From Paracoccaceae bacterium (GTDB lineage: Bacteria; Pseudomonadota; Alphaproteobacteria; Rhodobacterales; Rhodobacteraceae), in NCBI GenBank assembly GCA_024742405.1, contig JANSYP010000005.1, positions 124,001 to 188,000 on the forward strand: DNA of 64,000 nt, read 5' to 3'. Made by a program: the position numbers and the translations under genes. Shown here in pieces: positions 17,157-25,790 of this stretch. A model generated the notes under the pieces. That model ran no database searches and had not been told where the DNA came from. It was given only the letters and a program-made list of their open reading frames with translations. How positions within the stretch are numbered: position 1 is the stretch's first letter; each line of letters opens with the position of its first letter.

Positions 17157-18518
17157 ATGACAACGGACGCAAAATCGCAACTCTCGCGCATGGGGCTCTT
17201 TGACAGCAGAGTGCCCCGCTACACGAGTTATCCGACGGCGCCGCACTTCCGGTCGCAGGTCGGAGCCACCCAGATGTCGGACTGGCTGCGGGCGATTCCC
17301 GCGGGCGCTGCGATATCTCTTTATGTTCACGTACCCTTCTGCCGCAGACTGTGCTGGTTCTGTGCCTGCAGAACCCAAGGTACACGGAACCTCGACACGG
17401 TCCGCGCCTATCTGGAACATCTCAAGAACGAGATCGCTCTGCTGCGCGCTGCGCTGCCTCAGGGTGTCCATCTGTCGCGCATCCATTGGGGCGGCGGCAC
17501 ACCGACGCTGATGGATCCCGCGATGATCGCCGATCTCGCCCAGTCCATCGCGACGCTGGGGCCGGTGACCGAAGACAGCGAGTTTTCCGTCGAAATCGAT
17601 CCCAACGAGATCGACGATGCCCGGCTCGACGCGCTGGTTGCGGCCGGCATGACGCGGGCCAGTATCGGGGTCCAGGACTTCGACGAGGCGATTCAGCAGA
17701 GCATCGGCCGGATCCAGAGCTACGACGTGACCCGCGATATGGCCGAGGCCATCCGCGCGCGCGGCATTACCAGCCTGAACGCCGACATTCTCTATGGTCT
17801 GCCGATGCAGACGCGGGCCCGTATCACCGACAGCGTCCAGCGGCTTCTCTCGCTCAGCCCCGACCGGGTCGCGCTCTATGGCTATGCCCATGTACCATGG
17901 ATGTCCCGGCGCCAGTCGATGATCCCGTCGGACAAGCTGCCCACCCCCGAAGAACGGCTGGAGCTCTTCGAGACCGCGCGGAAACTCTTTCTGTGGGACG
18001 GCTATAGCGAGATTGGCATCGACCATTTCGCGCGCAAGGGCGACAGTATGGAAACGGCTGCCCGCACCCGTCAGATGCGCCGCAACTTTCAGGGCTACAC
18101 CGACGACCGGGCCGAGGTGCTCATCGGTCTCGGCGCCTCGTCGATCTCGCGCTTTCCGCAAGGCTACGCACAGAATCAGTCAGGCACCCGAGATTATAGC
18201 ACTGCCATTCAGGAAGGGCGTTTCGCCACGGCGCGCGGCTACTGCTTCGAAGGGGAGGATCTCCTGCGCGCCCGCATCATCGAAGCACTGATGTGCGATT
18301 TCCGCGTCGATGCGCAGGAATTGCTTCGGGACTTTGCGGTCACGCCGGCCAGACTGTCCGAACTCTTCGGCAAAGCCGCCGTCGCCTTTCCCGGGTTCGC
18401 CGACGTCACCCCGCTGGGCTTTGCGATCCGGCCCGAAGGACGCCCCCTGACCCGCATGATCGCGCGCGCCTTTGACGGGTTCGACCTGGCCGCTTCGGGA
18501 CACAGTTCAGCGGTCTGA
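17157..18518 (+). CDS. hemN: Oxygen-independent coproporphyrinogen III oxidase
   Basis: A 453-residue radical-SAM enzyme. The cluster motif CRRLCWFC (C62, C66, C69; CX3CX2C) follows YVHVPF, and GGGTPTLMDP is the usual SAM-contact segment. It decarboxylates coproporphyrinogen III to protoporphyrinogen IX without O2, supplying heme for the cytochromes encoded next door. The ATG at 17157 has only a weak ribosome-binding site. The adjacent perfect FNR box supports anaerobic induction. Confidence 0.93.
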   Translation: MTTDAKSQLSRMGLFDSRVPRYTSYPTAPHFRSQVGATQMSDWLRAIPAGAAISLYVHVPFCRRLCWFCACRTQGTRNLDTVRAYLEHLKNEIALLRAALPQGVHLSRIHWGGGTPTLMDPAMIADLAQSIATLGPVTEDSEFSVEIDPNEIDDARLDALVAAGMTRASIGVQDFDEAIQQSIGRIQSYDVTRDMAEAIRARGITSLNADILYGLPMQTRARITDSVQRLLSLSPDRVALYGYAHVPWMSRRQSMIPSDKLPTPEERLELFETARKLFLWDGYSEIGIDHFARKGDSMETAARTRQMRRNFQGYTDDRAEVLIGLGASSISRFPQGYAQNQSGTRDYSTAIQEGRFATARGYCFEGEDLLRARIIEALMCDFRVDAQELLRDFAVTPARLSELFGKAAVAFPGFADVTPLGFAIRPEGRPLTRMIARAFDGFDLAASGHSSAV

Positions 18519-18534
18519 CCAGGCTCCGGACTGA

Positions 18535-18999
18535 TCACGCTTCCGGCGCACGGCGCGCGGCGAAGAACCGTCGCAACAGCGCGGCCGCCGGATCCGCTGA
18601 GATTCCGTCGAACACCTCCGGCGCATGGTGCGCCTGGGGATGTGAGAAGACCCGTGCTCCGTGTGCGACGCCTCCGGACTTGGGATCGGGCGCGCCGTAG
18701 TACAGCCGCGCAATCCGGGCCGCCGCGATCGCCGCTGCACACATCGCACAGGGTTCCAGCGTCACGTATAGTTGCGCGCCGGGCAGCCGCTTGCTGGCCA
18801 CCGCGGCGCAGGCCGCCCGGATCACCAGCATCTCCGCGTGGGCGGTCGGATCGGATCTCTCCCGCGTCCTGTTGCCATCGCGTGCCAAAACAGTGCCCCT
18901 CGCATCGACCAGCACAGCACCGACCGGCACTTCGCCACGCGCAGCGGCGGCCTCGGCCTCGGCAAGGGCTAGATCCATATGAGATCGAAACGGTGACAT
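18535..18999 (-). CDS. tadA: tRNA(adenine34) deaminase TadA
   Basis: A 154-residue cytidine-deaminase-fold enzyme. The Zn and catalytic residues are in PTAHAEM and TLEPCAMCAAA; ALAEAEAAAARGEVPVGAVLV is the family N-terminus. It converts A34 to inosine in tRNA-Arg(ACG). The ATG at 18999 gives the normal length; a longer start at 19035 would intrude on the upstream region shared with the divergent pseudouridine synthase. It converges on hemN with a 16-bp gap. Confidence 0.92.
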   Translation of the reverse strand: MSPFRSHMDLALAEAEAAAARGEVPVGAVLVDARGTVLARDGNRTRERSDPTAHAEMLVIRAACAAVASKRLPGAQLYVTLEPCAMCAAAIAAARIARLYYGAPDPKSGGVAHGARVFSHPQAHHAPEVFDGISADPAAALLRRFFAARRAPEA

Positions 19000-19076
19000 G
19001 GCGCGCACCCTGCGCGTCCCTGCCCCGCCCGGCAAGCCGCTTTCCCCGCCGCGACGCAGCTTGTAAGGCTGCGGTC

Positions 19077-19859
19077 ATGAGCACCCCGCCCCCTCCCGGA
19101 GACCGCATCGCCAAGGTGATCGCCCGCGCCGGGCGCGCCTCGCGCCGCGACGCCGAAAAGCTGATCCTGGACGGCCGCGTGCGGGTGAACGGCAAGCTGA
19201 TCCACAGCCCCGCACTGAACGTTGTGGCCACAGACCGGATCGAAGTGGACGGCACGGCCCTGGCCGCCGCGGAGCCCACGCGGCTCTGGCTCTATCACAA
19301 ACCCGCGGGGCTGGTAACGACGGCGCGCGATGAAAAGGGCCGCGCCACCATTTACGACCGGCTGCCCGAGGACATGCCCCGCGTGATGCCGGTCGGGCGG
19401 CTCGACCTGACGTCCGAAGGGCTTCTAATCCTGACCAATGACGGCGAGGTCAAGCGCCGGCTGGAGCTGCCCGCGACCGGCTGGACCAGAAAGTACCGCG
19501 TGCGCGTCAAGGGCACGCCCGAAGACGCAATGCTGGAGCCCCTGCGCCGCGGCGTGACCGTCGATGGCGAACGGTTCCAACCCATGACCGTCTCCATCGA
19601 CCGCCAACAAGGCGCAAATGCATGGCTGACGGTGTCGCTCCGCGAAGGCCGCAACCGAGAGATCCGCCGCGCCGCCGAAGCGGTGGGACTGACCGTGAAC
19701 CGACTGATCCGCGTCAGCTATGGCCCCTTCCGGCTGGGCGAGTTGAAACCGGGGGCCGTGGAAGAGGTCAAACCGCGGGTCATGCGCGATCAACTCGGCC
19801 TTGCCACGCCAGAGCAGCCCAAACGCACTCGGCAGCGAAACGGTGCGCGAAAGGCCTAG
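19077..19859 (+). CDS. RsuA/RluB-type pseudouridine synthase
   Basis: A 260-residue enzyme with an N-terminal S4 RNA-binding domain (KVIARAGRASRRDAEKLI) and the RsuA/RluB/RluE catalytic domain, with the nucleophilic Asp in VGRLDLTSEGLLILTND and the motif REGRNREIRR. It pseudouridylates rRNA; the exact site (23S U2605-like for RluB) is inferred. The ATG at 19077 directly precedes the S4 domain. It is divergent from tadA. Confidence 0.88.
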   Translation: MSTPPPPGDRIAKVIARAGRASRRDAEKLILDGRVRVNGKLIHSPALNVVATDRIEVDGTALAAAEPTRLWLYHKPAGLVTTARDEKGRATIYDRLPEDMPRVMPVGRLDLTSEGLLILTNDGEVKRRLELPATGWTRKYRVRVKGTPEDAMLEPLRRGVTVDGERFQPMTVSIDRQQGANAWLTVSLREGRNREIRRAAEAVGLTVNRLIRVSYGPFRLGELKPGAVEEVKPRVMRDQLGLATPEQPKRTRQRNGARKA

Positions 19860-19927
19860 CGGCATCTGGCCTTTCGCGATGCCATTGAACCTCCTATGTT
19901 GTAGGCGACCGAAACGCGAGGCGCTCA

Positions 19928-20014
19928 ATGTCCGAGTCAGGCATGCAGAAACTGGCCTTCTTCCTGCTCGTGGCGCTGACGCTCTACGTGGCCTTCACCG
20001 GCGGAGGCGCGTAA
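19928..20014 (+). CDS. 28-residue single-span membrane peptide
   Basis: Below usual gene-calling length, this frame runs ATG 19928 to TAA 20012-20014 and encodes a short polar start followed by a hydrophobic helix (LAFFLLVALTLYVAFTGG). Its stop overlaps the next gene's start as TAATG, which strongly suggests a real, translationally coupled first gene of the XpaC-TelA operon. Its function is unknown; a small membrane partner of the XpaC-like protein is a reasonable guess. Confidence 0.6.
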   Translation: MSESGMQKLAFFLLVALTLYVAFTGGGA

Positions 20015-20889
20015 TGGCCGAGCGCTATGGCGGCAAGTTCAGTCCGCAGCCGACATCCCAGAGCCCGCAAGACGCCAAGGGCCATCCCTTTCGCGGCAAA
20101 ACCCGCACGCGGGTCGGTGGCCGGGTCAATGCGCTCTTCGTGCTGCCGGTTCCGTTTCTCATCGGCGCCTTTCTGGGCGACCCGCTGGCGCTGATGCTCA
20201 AGCTGGTCTGCGCGGCGCTGCTGCTGCTGTCGGCATGGCTCACCCGCGAAGGCACACTCGCGCAAGAGGCGTATGAGGCACGCTCGGTGGCAAAACGCCC
20301 GGCCCTACCGCGCAAACTGCTGGGTTCGGCCGCCATGGGCGCGGGACTGGCGCTAGCGGGTTTGGCCAGCGGCAGCATCGTCAATGCCGCGATCTTCGCG
20401 GTACTGGGGTTTGCGCTGCACAGCCTCGCCTTCGGAGTCGACCCAATGCGCGACAAGGGCGTCAAGGGCGCCGACAGCCTGCAGACAGATCGTGTCGCCA
20501 AAGCCGTGGACAAGGCGGAACAGCATCTGAAGGAGATGACCGACGCCATCACGCGCACCGGCGACCGGTCGCTGGAACGGCGGGTAGAGATCTTCAAGAC
20601 CACGGCGCGCGACATGTTCCGCACGGTGGAGTCCGATCCGCGCGATCTGGTCGCCGCGCGGCGCTATCTGGGAGTCTATCTGCTGGGCGCGCGCGATGCG
20701 GCGGTCAAGTACGCCGATCTGGTTGCGCGGGGCCCGCAGCCCGAGGCCCGCGCCGATTTCGACACATTGCTTACGGATCTGGAAACCAATTTCGCAAAGA
20801 AAACCGAAACTCTGCTAGTCGATGACCGCAGCGCCCTCGATGTCGAGATCGAGGTCTTGCGCGAGCGGCTCGACCGCGAACATTTGTAA
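20014..20889 (+). CDS. XpaC-like membrane protein
   Basis: A 291-residue protein. The N-terminal half has about four membrane helices (NALFVLPVPFLIGAFLG, MLKLVCAALLLLSAWL and two more around 95-145). The C-terminal half is soluble and helical (AEQHLKEMTDAITRTGDRSL, then a long helix to the end). This is the layout of the 5-bromo-4-chloroindolyl-phosphate hydrolysis (XpaC) family, which typically sits beside TelA, as it does here. Its biochemical role is not established. The start overlaps the 28-residue peptide gene. Confidence 0.8.
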   Translation: MAERYGGKFSPQPTSQSPQDAKGHPFRGKTRTRVGGRVNALFVLPVPFLIGAFLGDPLALMLKLVCAALLLLSAWLTREGTLAQEAYEARSVAKRPALPRKLLGSAAMGAGLALAGLASGSIVNAAIFAVLGFALHSLAFGVDPMRDKGVKGADSLQTDRVAKAVDKAEQHLKEMTDAITRTGDRSLERRVEIFKTTARDMFRTVESDPRDLVAARRYLGVYLLGARDAAVKYADLVARGPQPEARADFDTLLTDLETNFAKKTETLLVDDRSALDVEIEVLRERLDREHL

Positions 20890-20904
20890 TACGGGGAGAC
20901 ATCC

Positions 20905-22086
20905 ATGGCCGAGACCGTCCAACAGAAAGCCGAAGCTACCATTGCGCTGGTCGAAGAAGCCGTCCGACCCCTGCCGGAGCCCGCACCGGACCCTGCGCCG
21001 CTCCAGACCGCGGCTCCTGAACAGGCGGAGGCCATCCGCTCCCGCATGGCCCAGATCGACATCACCAATACCGGCTCGATCATCTCGTTCGGCTCCAGCG
21101 CCCAGGATGAGCTGCAGCAAATCAGCCAGGAAATGCTGTCGGGCGTGCGCAACAAGGATGTCGGCCCCGCCGGCGACAGCCTGCAGGAGATCGTCGCCAC
21201 CATCCGCGGCTTTTCGGTCGATGAGCTCGACCCCAACCGCAAACGTTCATGGTGGGAAAAGCTGACCGGCAAGGCGACGCCGGTCGCCAAGTTCATGGCC
21301 CGCTATGAGACGGTGCAGGAACAGATCGACAATATCAGCGACACGCTGCTGCAGCACGAACATGTGCTGCTCAAGGACATAAAATCGCTCGATATTCTCT
21401 ATGACAAGACGCTGGCCTTCTATGACGAGCTGGCGCTCTATATCGCTGCCGGCGAGGCGAAACTGCTGGAGCTGGATGAAACCGTCATCCCGGCCAAGGA
21501 TGCCGAAGTGCAAGCCGCAGCCGAAGGCGACGGGGTCATGGTGGCCCAGGAACTACGCGATCTGCGCGCCGTCCGGGACGACCTGGAACGCCGGGTCCAT
21601 GACCTGAAGCTTACCCGTCAGGTCACGATGCAGTCGCTACCCTCGATCCGGCTGGTGCAGGAAAACGACAAGAGCTTGGTGACCAAGATCAACTCCACCC
21701 TCGTCAACACCGTGCCGCTCTGGGAAACCCAGCTTGCGCAGGCAGTGACGATCCAGCGCTCCTCGGCCGCTGCCGAGGCCGTGCGCGATGCCAACGATCT
21801 GACCAACGACCTGCTAAAGGCCAACGCCACCAACCTGCGCGAGGCCAACAAGACCGTGCGCGAGGAAATGGAGCGCGGCGTTTTCGACATCGACGCGGTC
21901 AAGGAGGCCAACGCCAATCTGATCGCGACGATCCAGGAAAGCCTGCAGATCGCCGACGAGGGCAAGGCCCGCCGCGCCGCCGCCGAAGAGGAGCTCATCA
22001 AAATGGAGACCGAGTTGCGGGACACGCTGGCATCGGCCAAGTCCCGCGCAACGCAGGCGGGCGGTGATGCCCAGCGCCCGGCATAG
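20905..22086 (+). CDS. telA: TelA/KlaA toxic-anion-resistance family protein
   Basis: A 393-residue, highly helical, cytoplasmic-looking protein with the TelA family course: ITNTGSIISFGSSAQDELQQ near the start, LDPNRKRSWWEKLTGKA in the middle, then long helices with NDLTNDLLKANATNLREANK at the C-terminal end. TelA proteins are linked to tellurite and antibiotic stress and to membrane integrity, by a mechanism that is not settled. The gene follows the XpaC-like gene by 15 bases and overlaps the next gene. Confidence 0.88.
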   Translation: MAETVQQKAEATIALVEEAVRPLPEPAPDPAPLQTAAPEQAEAIRSRMAQIDITNTGSIISFGSSAQDELQQISQEMLSGVRNKDVGPAGDSLQEIVATIRGFSVDELDPNRKRSWWEKLTGKATPVAKFMARYETVQEQIDNISDTLLQHEHVLLKDIKSLDILYDKTLAFYDELALYIAAGEAKLLELDETVIPAKDAEVQAAAEGDGVMVAQELRDLRAVRDDLERRVHDLKLTRQVTMQSLPSIRLVQENDKSLVTKINSTLVNTVPLWETQLAQAVTIQRSSAAAEAVRDANDLTNDLLKANATNLREANKTVREEMERGVFDIDAVKEANANLIATIQESLQIADEGKARRAAAEEELIKMETELRDTLASAKSRATQAGGDAQRPA

Positions 22087-23059
22087 CGGTCTCCGGCGTC
22101 TCCTGGCCCTCGCCGGTGCCGCGGTGGTGATAACGGCCTGCGCGCCGATGCTCCCCCTCGACCCGGCGAGCCCGCGCCCCCAAACCAGGCCCGCCGTTGC
22201 GGCCGAGCCGACGGCGCCGCTCGATTCCGAGCTCGTCTCTGGTTATGCGGCGACCCAGGCCTCGCTCGTCACGCGCGGGCTGTTGCGTACCGATGGCGGG
22301 ACCGCGGTCAGTGACCCAGACCGGCTGGCGCGAACCTTTCTGCGGATCGCGCTCTATGACGAGTATACAGAGATCGCGGGCACAATCGTCGCCCGCGAAA
22401 GCTCGAGCGATCTGCGACGCTGGAACGACCCGGTGCGGATCGGGATGAATTTCGGCGCCTCGGTCCCGGAAAGCACCCGTGCCGAGGATACCGCCACCGT
22501 GCGCTCGCTGGCCGCGCGGCTCTCTCAGGTGAGCGGACATCCCATCGCGCTCGGCACACAGGCCGCGAATTTCGATGTGTATGTCGTCAGCGAAAGCGAA
22601 CGCCGTGCGCTTGGGCCCACCTTACGCGCCTCCGTTCCCGGTGTGACCGAGCCCGTGCTGCGCCAGATCGTCGACATGCCAGAGTCGATCTTCTGCCTCG
22701 TCGTCGCCTTTTCCGACCCCCGATCCCCGGCGGTGTATACCAGGGCGATCGCGGTGATCCGGGCAGAACTGCCGCCGCTACTGCGCCGCTCGTGCTATCA
22801 TGAGGAACTTGCCCAGGGCCTTGGCCTCGCCAATGACAGCCCCGAGGCGCGTCCCTCGCTCTTCAACGATGACAAGGAATTCGCCTTTCTGACGGCGCAG
22901 GACGAGCTGCTGCTCGCCATGCTTTACGATCCGCGTCTTCGCCCCGGCATGGATGCCGCCGAGGCCCGCCCCATCGCCGAAACCATCGCCCGCGAGCTGC
23001 TGTCGCAGCCCCGCGTTCGCGCGACCCCCACCCCGCAACCTGTCCCGCAGGAGACCTGA
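22067..23059 (+). CDS. DUF2927-type lipoprotein
   Basis: A 330-residue secreted protein. The signal peptide ends in a lipobox-like VITAC (Cys at about residue 25). The mature part has the pattern I associate with DUF2927 (RIALYDEYTEIAGTIVAR early, FCLVVAF and CYHEELAQGLGLANDS later). The HEELAQ-GL stretch resembles a metalloprotease-like helix, but no full zinc site is evident. A GTG at 22064 is an alternative start. The gene begins inside the end of telA, so the two are coupled. Confidence 0.72.
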   Translation: MPSARHSGLRRLLALAGAAVVITACAPMLPLDPASPRPQTRPAVAAEPTAPLDSELVSGYAATQASLVTRGLLRTDGGTAVSDPDRLARTFLRIALYDEYTEIAGTIVARESSSDLRRWNDPVRIGMNFGASVPESTRAEDTATVRSLAARLSQVSGHPIALGTQAANFDVYVVSESERRALGPTLRASVPGVTEPVLRQIVDMPESIFCLVVAFSDPRSPAVYTRAIAVIRAELPPLLRRSCYHEELAQGLGLANDSPEARPSLFNDDKEFAFLTAQDELLLAMLYDPRLRPGMDAAEARPIAETIARELLSQPRVRATPTPQPVPQET

Positions 23060-23063
23060 ACCC

Positions 23064-24209
23064 ATGTCGATCTTCAATTTCCTTTCGGGCGAATTCATCG
23101 ATGTCATCAGTTGGACCGACGATACCCGCAACACGATGGTCTGGCGGTTCGAGCGCCAGGGCCACGCCATCAAGTACGGCGCCAAGCTGACGGTGCGTGA
23201 GGGTCAGGCGGCGGTCTTCATCCACGAAGGCCAGCTTGCGGATGTCTTCACCCCCGGTCTCTACATGCTGGAGACCAACAACATGCCGGTGATGACGACA
23301 CTCCAGCATTGGGACCACGGGTTCAAATCGCCCTTCCTGTCCGAGATCTACTTCGTTTCCACGACCCGGTTCCAGAACCTCAAATGGGGCACCAAGAACC
23401 CGATCATCCTGCGCGATCCGGAGTTCGGCCCGGTCCGCATCCGGGCCTTCGGCACCTATACTGTCCGGGTCAAGGATCCCGCGCGCTTCCTGACCGAGAT
23501 CGTCGGGACCGACGGCGAGTTCACGATGGACGAGATCTCATTCCAGATCCGCAACATCATCGTGCAGGAATTCAGTCGGGCAATCGCCTCTTCGGGCATT
23601 CCGGTGCTCGACATGGCCGCCAACACCGCCGATCTGGGCAAGCTGATCGCGACCGAGATCGCCCCAACGATCGACGCCTACGGGCTGGAGCTGCCGCTGC
23701 TCTATATCGAGAACATCTCCCTCCCCCCGGCGGTGGAAAAGGCGCTCGACAAGCGGACCTCCATGGGCCTCGCGGGCGACCTGGGCGCCTACACGCAGTA
23801 TTCGGCAGCCGAAGCGATGACGACGGCGGCAGCTACCCCCGGCGGCGGCATGGGCACCGGCATCGGTGCCGGCATGGGTATGGCGATGGGTGCGCAGATG
23901 GCGCGCGGCCCCTGGGGGGCGATGCCCGCCGGCGGCCAGCCGGCCCAGGGTGGCCCCGCACAGCCGAGCGCACCGGTCGCGGTGCCCCCGCCGCCGCCGG
24001 TCGAGCATGTCTGGCACATCGCCCGGAACGGGGAGACCACGGGGCCATTTTCCAAGGCGGATATGGGCCGCATGGCCGGTGCCGGCGATCTCACCCGGGA
24101 AAGCTTCGTGTGGACCGCGGGACAGGATGGCTGGATGAAAGCCGAGGATGTAACTGAATTGGCTCAGCTCTTCACCGTCCTGCCGCCGCCCCCGCCGCCG
24201 GGGGTCTGA
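23064..24209 (+). CDS. SPFH-domain protein with C-terminal GYF_2 domain
   Basis: A 381-residue protein. Residues about 25-230 are an SPFH/band-7-like domain of the YdjI (virion-core-protein-like) type, without an obvious membrane helix (WRFERQGHAIKYGAKLTV, GPVRIRAFGTYTVRV). Then comes a Gly/Met/Ala-rich linker (258-290), a Pro-rich segment, and a GYF_2 domain (316-370: WHIARNGETTGPFS, WTAGQDGWMKA). In Bacillus a related SPFH protein partners with a zinc-ribbon membrane protein in envelope stress; the same pairing is seen here with the next gene. Confidence 0.85.
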   Translation: MSIFNFLSGEFIDVISWTDDTRNTMVWRFERQGHAIKYGAKLTVREGQAAVFIHEGQLADVFTPGLYMLETNNMPVMTTLQHWDHGFKSPFLSEIYFVSTTRFQNLKWGTKNPIILRDPEFGPVRIRAFGTYTVRVKDPARFLTEIVGTDGEFTMDEISFQIRNIIVQEFSRAIASSGIPVLDMAANTADLGKLIATEIAPTIDAYGLELPLLYIENISLPPAVEKALDKRTSMGLAGDLGAYTQYSAAEAMTTAAATPGGGMGTGIGAGMGMAMGAQMARGPWGAMPAGGQPAQGGPAQPSAPVAVPPPPPVEHVWHIARNGETTGPFSKADMGRMAGAGDLTRESFVWTAGQDGWMKAEDVTELAQLFTVLPPPPPPGV

Positions 24210-24216
24210 CCCGACG

Positions 24217-25374
24217 ATGCAGCCTCCCCCTGTTCCGGCCGACCCCGCGTCTGCGGAGCCCGACCCGCGGGATGTCCACCGGTTTCCCTGCGACACCTGC
24301 GGCGCGAACATGCGCTTCGATCCCGGCTCGGGCCGTCTGGTCTGCGACCACTGCGGCAACACGTCGGAGCTCGACACCCGCGCGAGCGGCCCCTGGGCTC
24401 AGCAGGCGGCGATCAAGGAACTCGATTTCCGGGCGGCCCTGCGCGACCAGTTGCCAGAGGCGGAGCTGGAAACCACGCAGGTGCTCAACTGCACAAATTG
24501 CGGCGCTCAGGTGGAGTTCGAACCGGCCTCCCATGCCGCCGTCTGCCCGTTCTGCGCTTCGCCCGTCGTCACGGGAACGGGCGAGAACCGGCATATCAAA
24601 CCCCGCGCGGTTATGCCCTTCGTCCTCGACGAGGCGGCGGCGCAAAAGGCCATGAAAAGCTGGCTCGGCCGGCTGTGGTTCGCGCCGAACGGGTTGCAGA
24701 AATACGCCCGCCGCAAGGGATCGCGGATGGATGGGGTCTACGTGCCCTACTGGACCTTCGACGCGCAGACGCAATCGCGCTATCGCGGGCAGCGGGGGAC
24801 GGTCTATTTCGAGTCCCGCCGAGTGGTCATAGACGGCAAGAGCACGGTCCAACAGGTGCCCAAGGTGCGCTGGCGGAACGCGTCGGGGGCGGTCGCGCGA
24901 TTCTTTGACGATGTGCTGGTGCTGGGATCGCGGTCGCTACCGAAACGGTTTACGGATGCGCTGCCGCCTTGGGACCTGTCGCTCTTGGAGCCTTATGCTC
25001 CTGAATTCCTTGCAGGAATGCGGGCCGAAGCCTACACGCTGGAGATCGATGAGGCGTTTCACGAGGCGCGCGCGGTGATGGACCGGGTGATCGAGCGGGA
25101 CGTGCGGTTCGACATCGGCGGCGACCGTCAGCGGATCCAGAAGATCGACACGGACCTCTCGAACGTGACCTTCAAACATATCCTGCTGCCGATCTGGGTG
25201 GCCGCCTACCGCTACCAGGGCAAGAGCTATCGCTTTGTTGTCAATGGACAAACCGGGCGGGTGCAGGGCGAACGGCCCTGGTCGGCGCTGAAGATCACGC
25301 TGGCGGTGACGGGCGCGCTGCTGATTGCGGCGGTGGCGGGGTATCTCTATGCGGTGCAGCAGGGCGCGCTCTGA
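24217..25374 (+). CDS. Double zinc-ribbon membrane protein
   Basis: A 385-residue protein. Two zinc ribbons are at the N-terminus (CDTC/CDHC at 25-46, CTNC/CPFC at 92-113). A central domain (GVYVPYWTFDAQTQSRYRGQ, WVAAYRYQGKSYRFVVNGQ) is followed by a C-terminal membrane helix (ITLAVTGALLIAAVAGYLYAV). Such proteins are often mislabelled as primosomal helicase PriA-like because of the ribbons; no helicase motif is present. Last gene of the operon, 7 bases after the SPFH gene. The tail anchor suggests it holds the SPFH complex at the membrane. Confidence 0.8.
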   Translation: MQPPPVPADPASAEPDPRDVHRFPCDTCGANMRFDPGSGRLVCDHCGNTSELDTRASGPWAQQAAIKELDFRAALRDQLPEAELETTQVLNCTNCGAQVEFEPASHAAVCPFCASPVVTGTGENRHIKPRAVMPFVLDEAAAQKAMKSWLGRLWFAPNGLQKYARRKGSRMDGVYVPYWTFDAQTQSRYRGQRGTVYFESRRVVIDGKSTVQQVPKVRWRNASGAVARFFDDVLVLGSRSLPKRFTDALPPWDLSLLEPYAPEFLAGMRAEAYTLEIDEAFHEARAVMDRVIERDVRFDIGGDRQRIQKIDTDLSNVTFKHILLPIWVAAYRYQGKSYRFVVNGQTGRVQGERPWSALKITLAVTGALLIAAVAGYLYAVQQGAL

Positions 25375-25416
25375 CCGAACGGCTCCCTCGGGCGGTGTTA
25401 AGCATTTGGTGAGAAA

Positions 25417-25448
25417 CGTACGAAACGTCCAAACTGACATTTCGTACG
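25417..25448. promoter_or_regulatory. Inverted repeat before the Phd-like gene
   Basis: CGTACGAAA and TTTCGTACG form a perfect 9-bp inverted repeat with a 14-base spacer, ending 14 bases before the Phd-like ATG. Antitoxins of this type repress their own promoters through such dyads, so this is a likely autoregulatory operator. Confidence 0.65.
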
Positions 25449-25462
25449 AGGGTGTTCACGCT

Positions 25463-25774
25463 ATGTCCCATCTTTCGCCGGAATATGAGAAAGCCCGCGC
25501 GCTGGCAAAACGCGGCACGCCGATCCCCGGACGGGTGTCGGCGGCGAAGCTGCGCTGCCACCAGCGCGAGGTGCTGGCGGGGTGCGAATTCGCGCGCCAC
25601 CGCTGGGAGGTCGAGCGGCACGGCAAGCTCGTCGCGGCACTCGTCCCCATCGCCGATCTGCGCGAGCTGGAACGCTACGAGCGCGAGGGCGCGGAGAGCT
25701 TTCGCGAGTTCCACCGGGTGCAGAAGGAGAACGTCGAGCTGCGCGCCCGGCTGGGCGACAGCGTCTGGTCCTGA
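25463..25774 (+). CDS. Orphan Phd/YefM-like antitoxin
   Basis: A 103-residue protein. The core VSAAKLRCHQREVLAG, then VERHGKLVAALVPIADLREL, matches the Phd/YefM DNA-binding fold (an AAELR-N...VL helix, then a beta strand with RHGKPVA-LVP). The C-terminal helix (ESFREFHRVQKENVELRARL) would be the toxin-binding tail. No toxin gene follows: the next gene is on the opposite strand. The ATG at 25463 was chosen because it lies just after the palindrome. It may be a solitary regulator or the remnant of a toxin-antitoxin pair. Confidence 0.65.
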   Translation: MSHLSPEYEKARALAKRGTPIPGRVSAAKLRCHQREVLAGCEFARHRWEVERHGKLVAALVPIADLRELERYEREGAESFREFHRVQKENVELRARLGDSVWS

Positions 25775-25790
25775 CCCGTCAGCGGCGGTG

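Noticed and set aside
24217-25374. PriA-like helicase label for the zinc-ribbon protein
   Set aside because: Only the zinc ribbons are shared; there are no Walker or helicase motifs and the protein ends in a membrane anchor.
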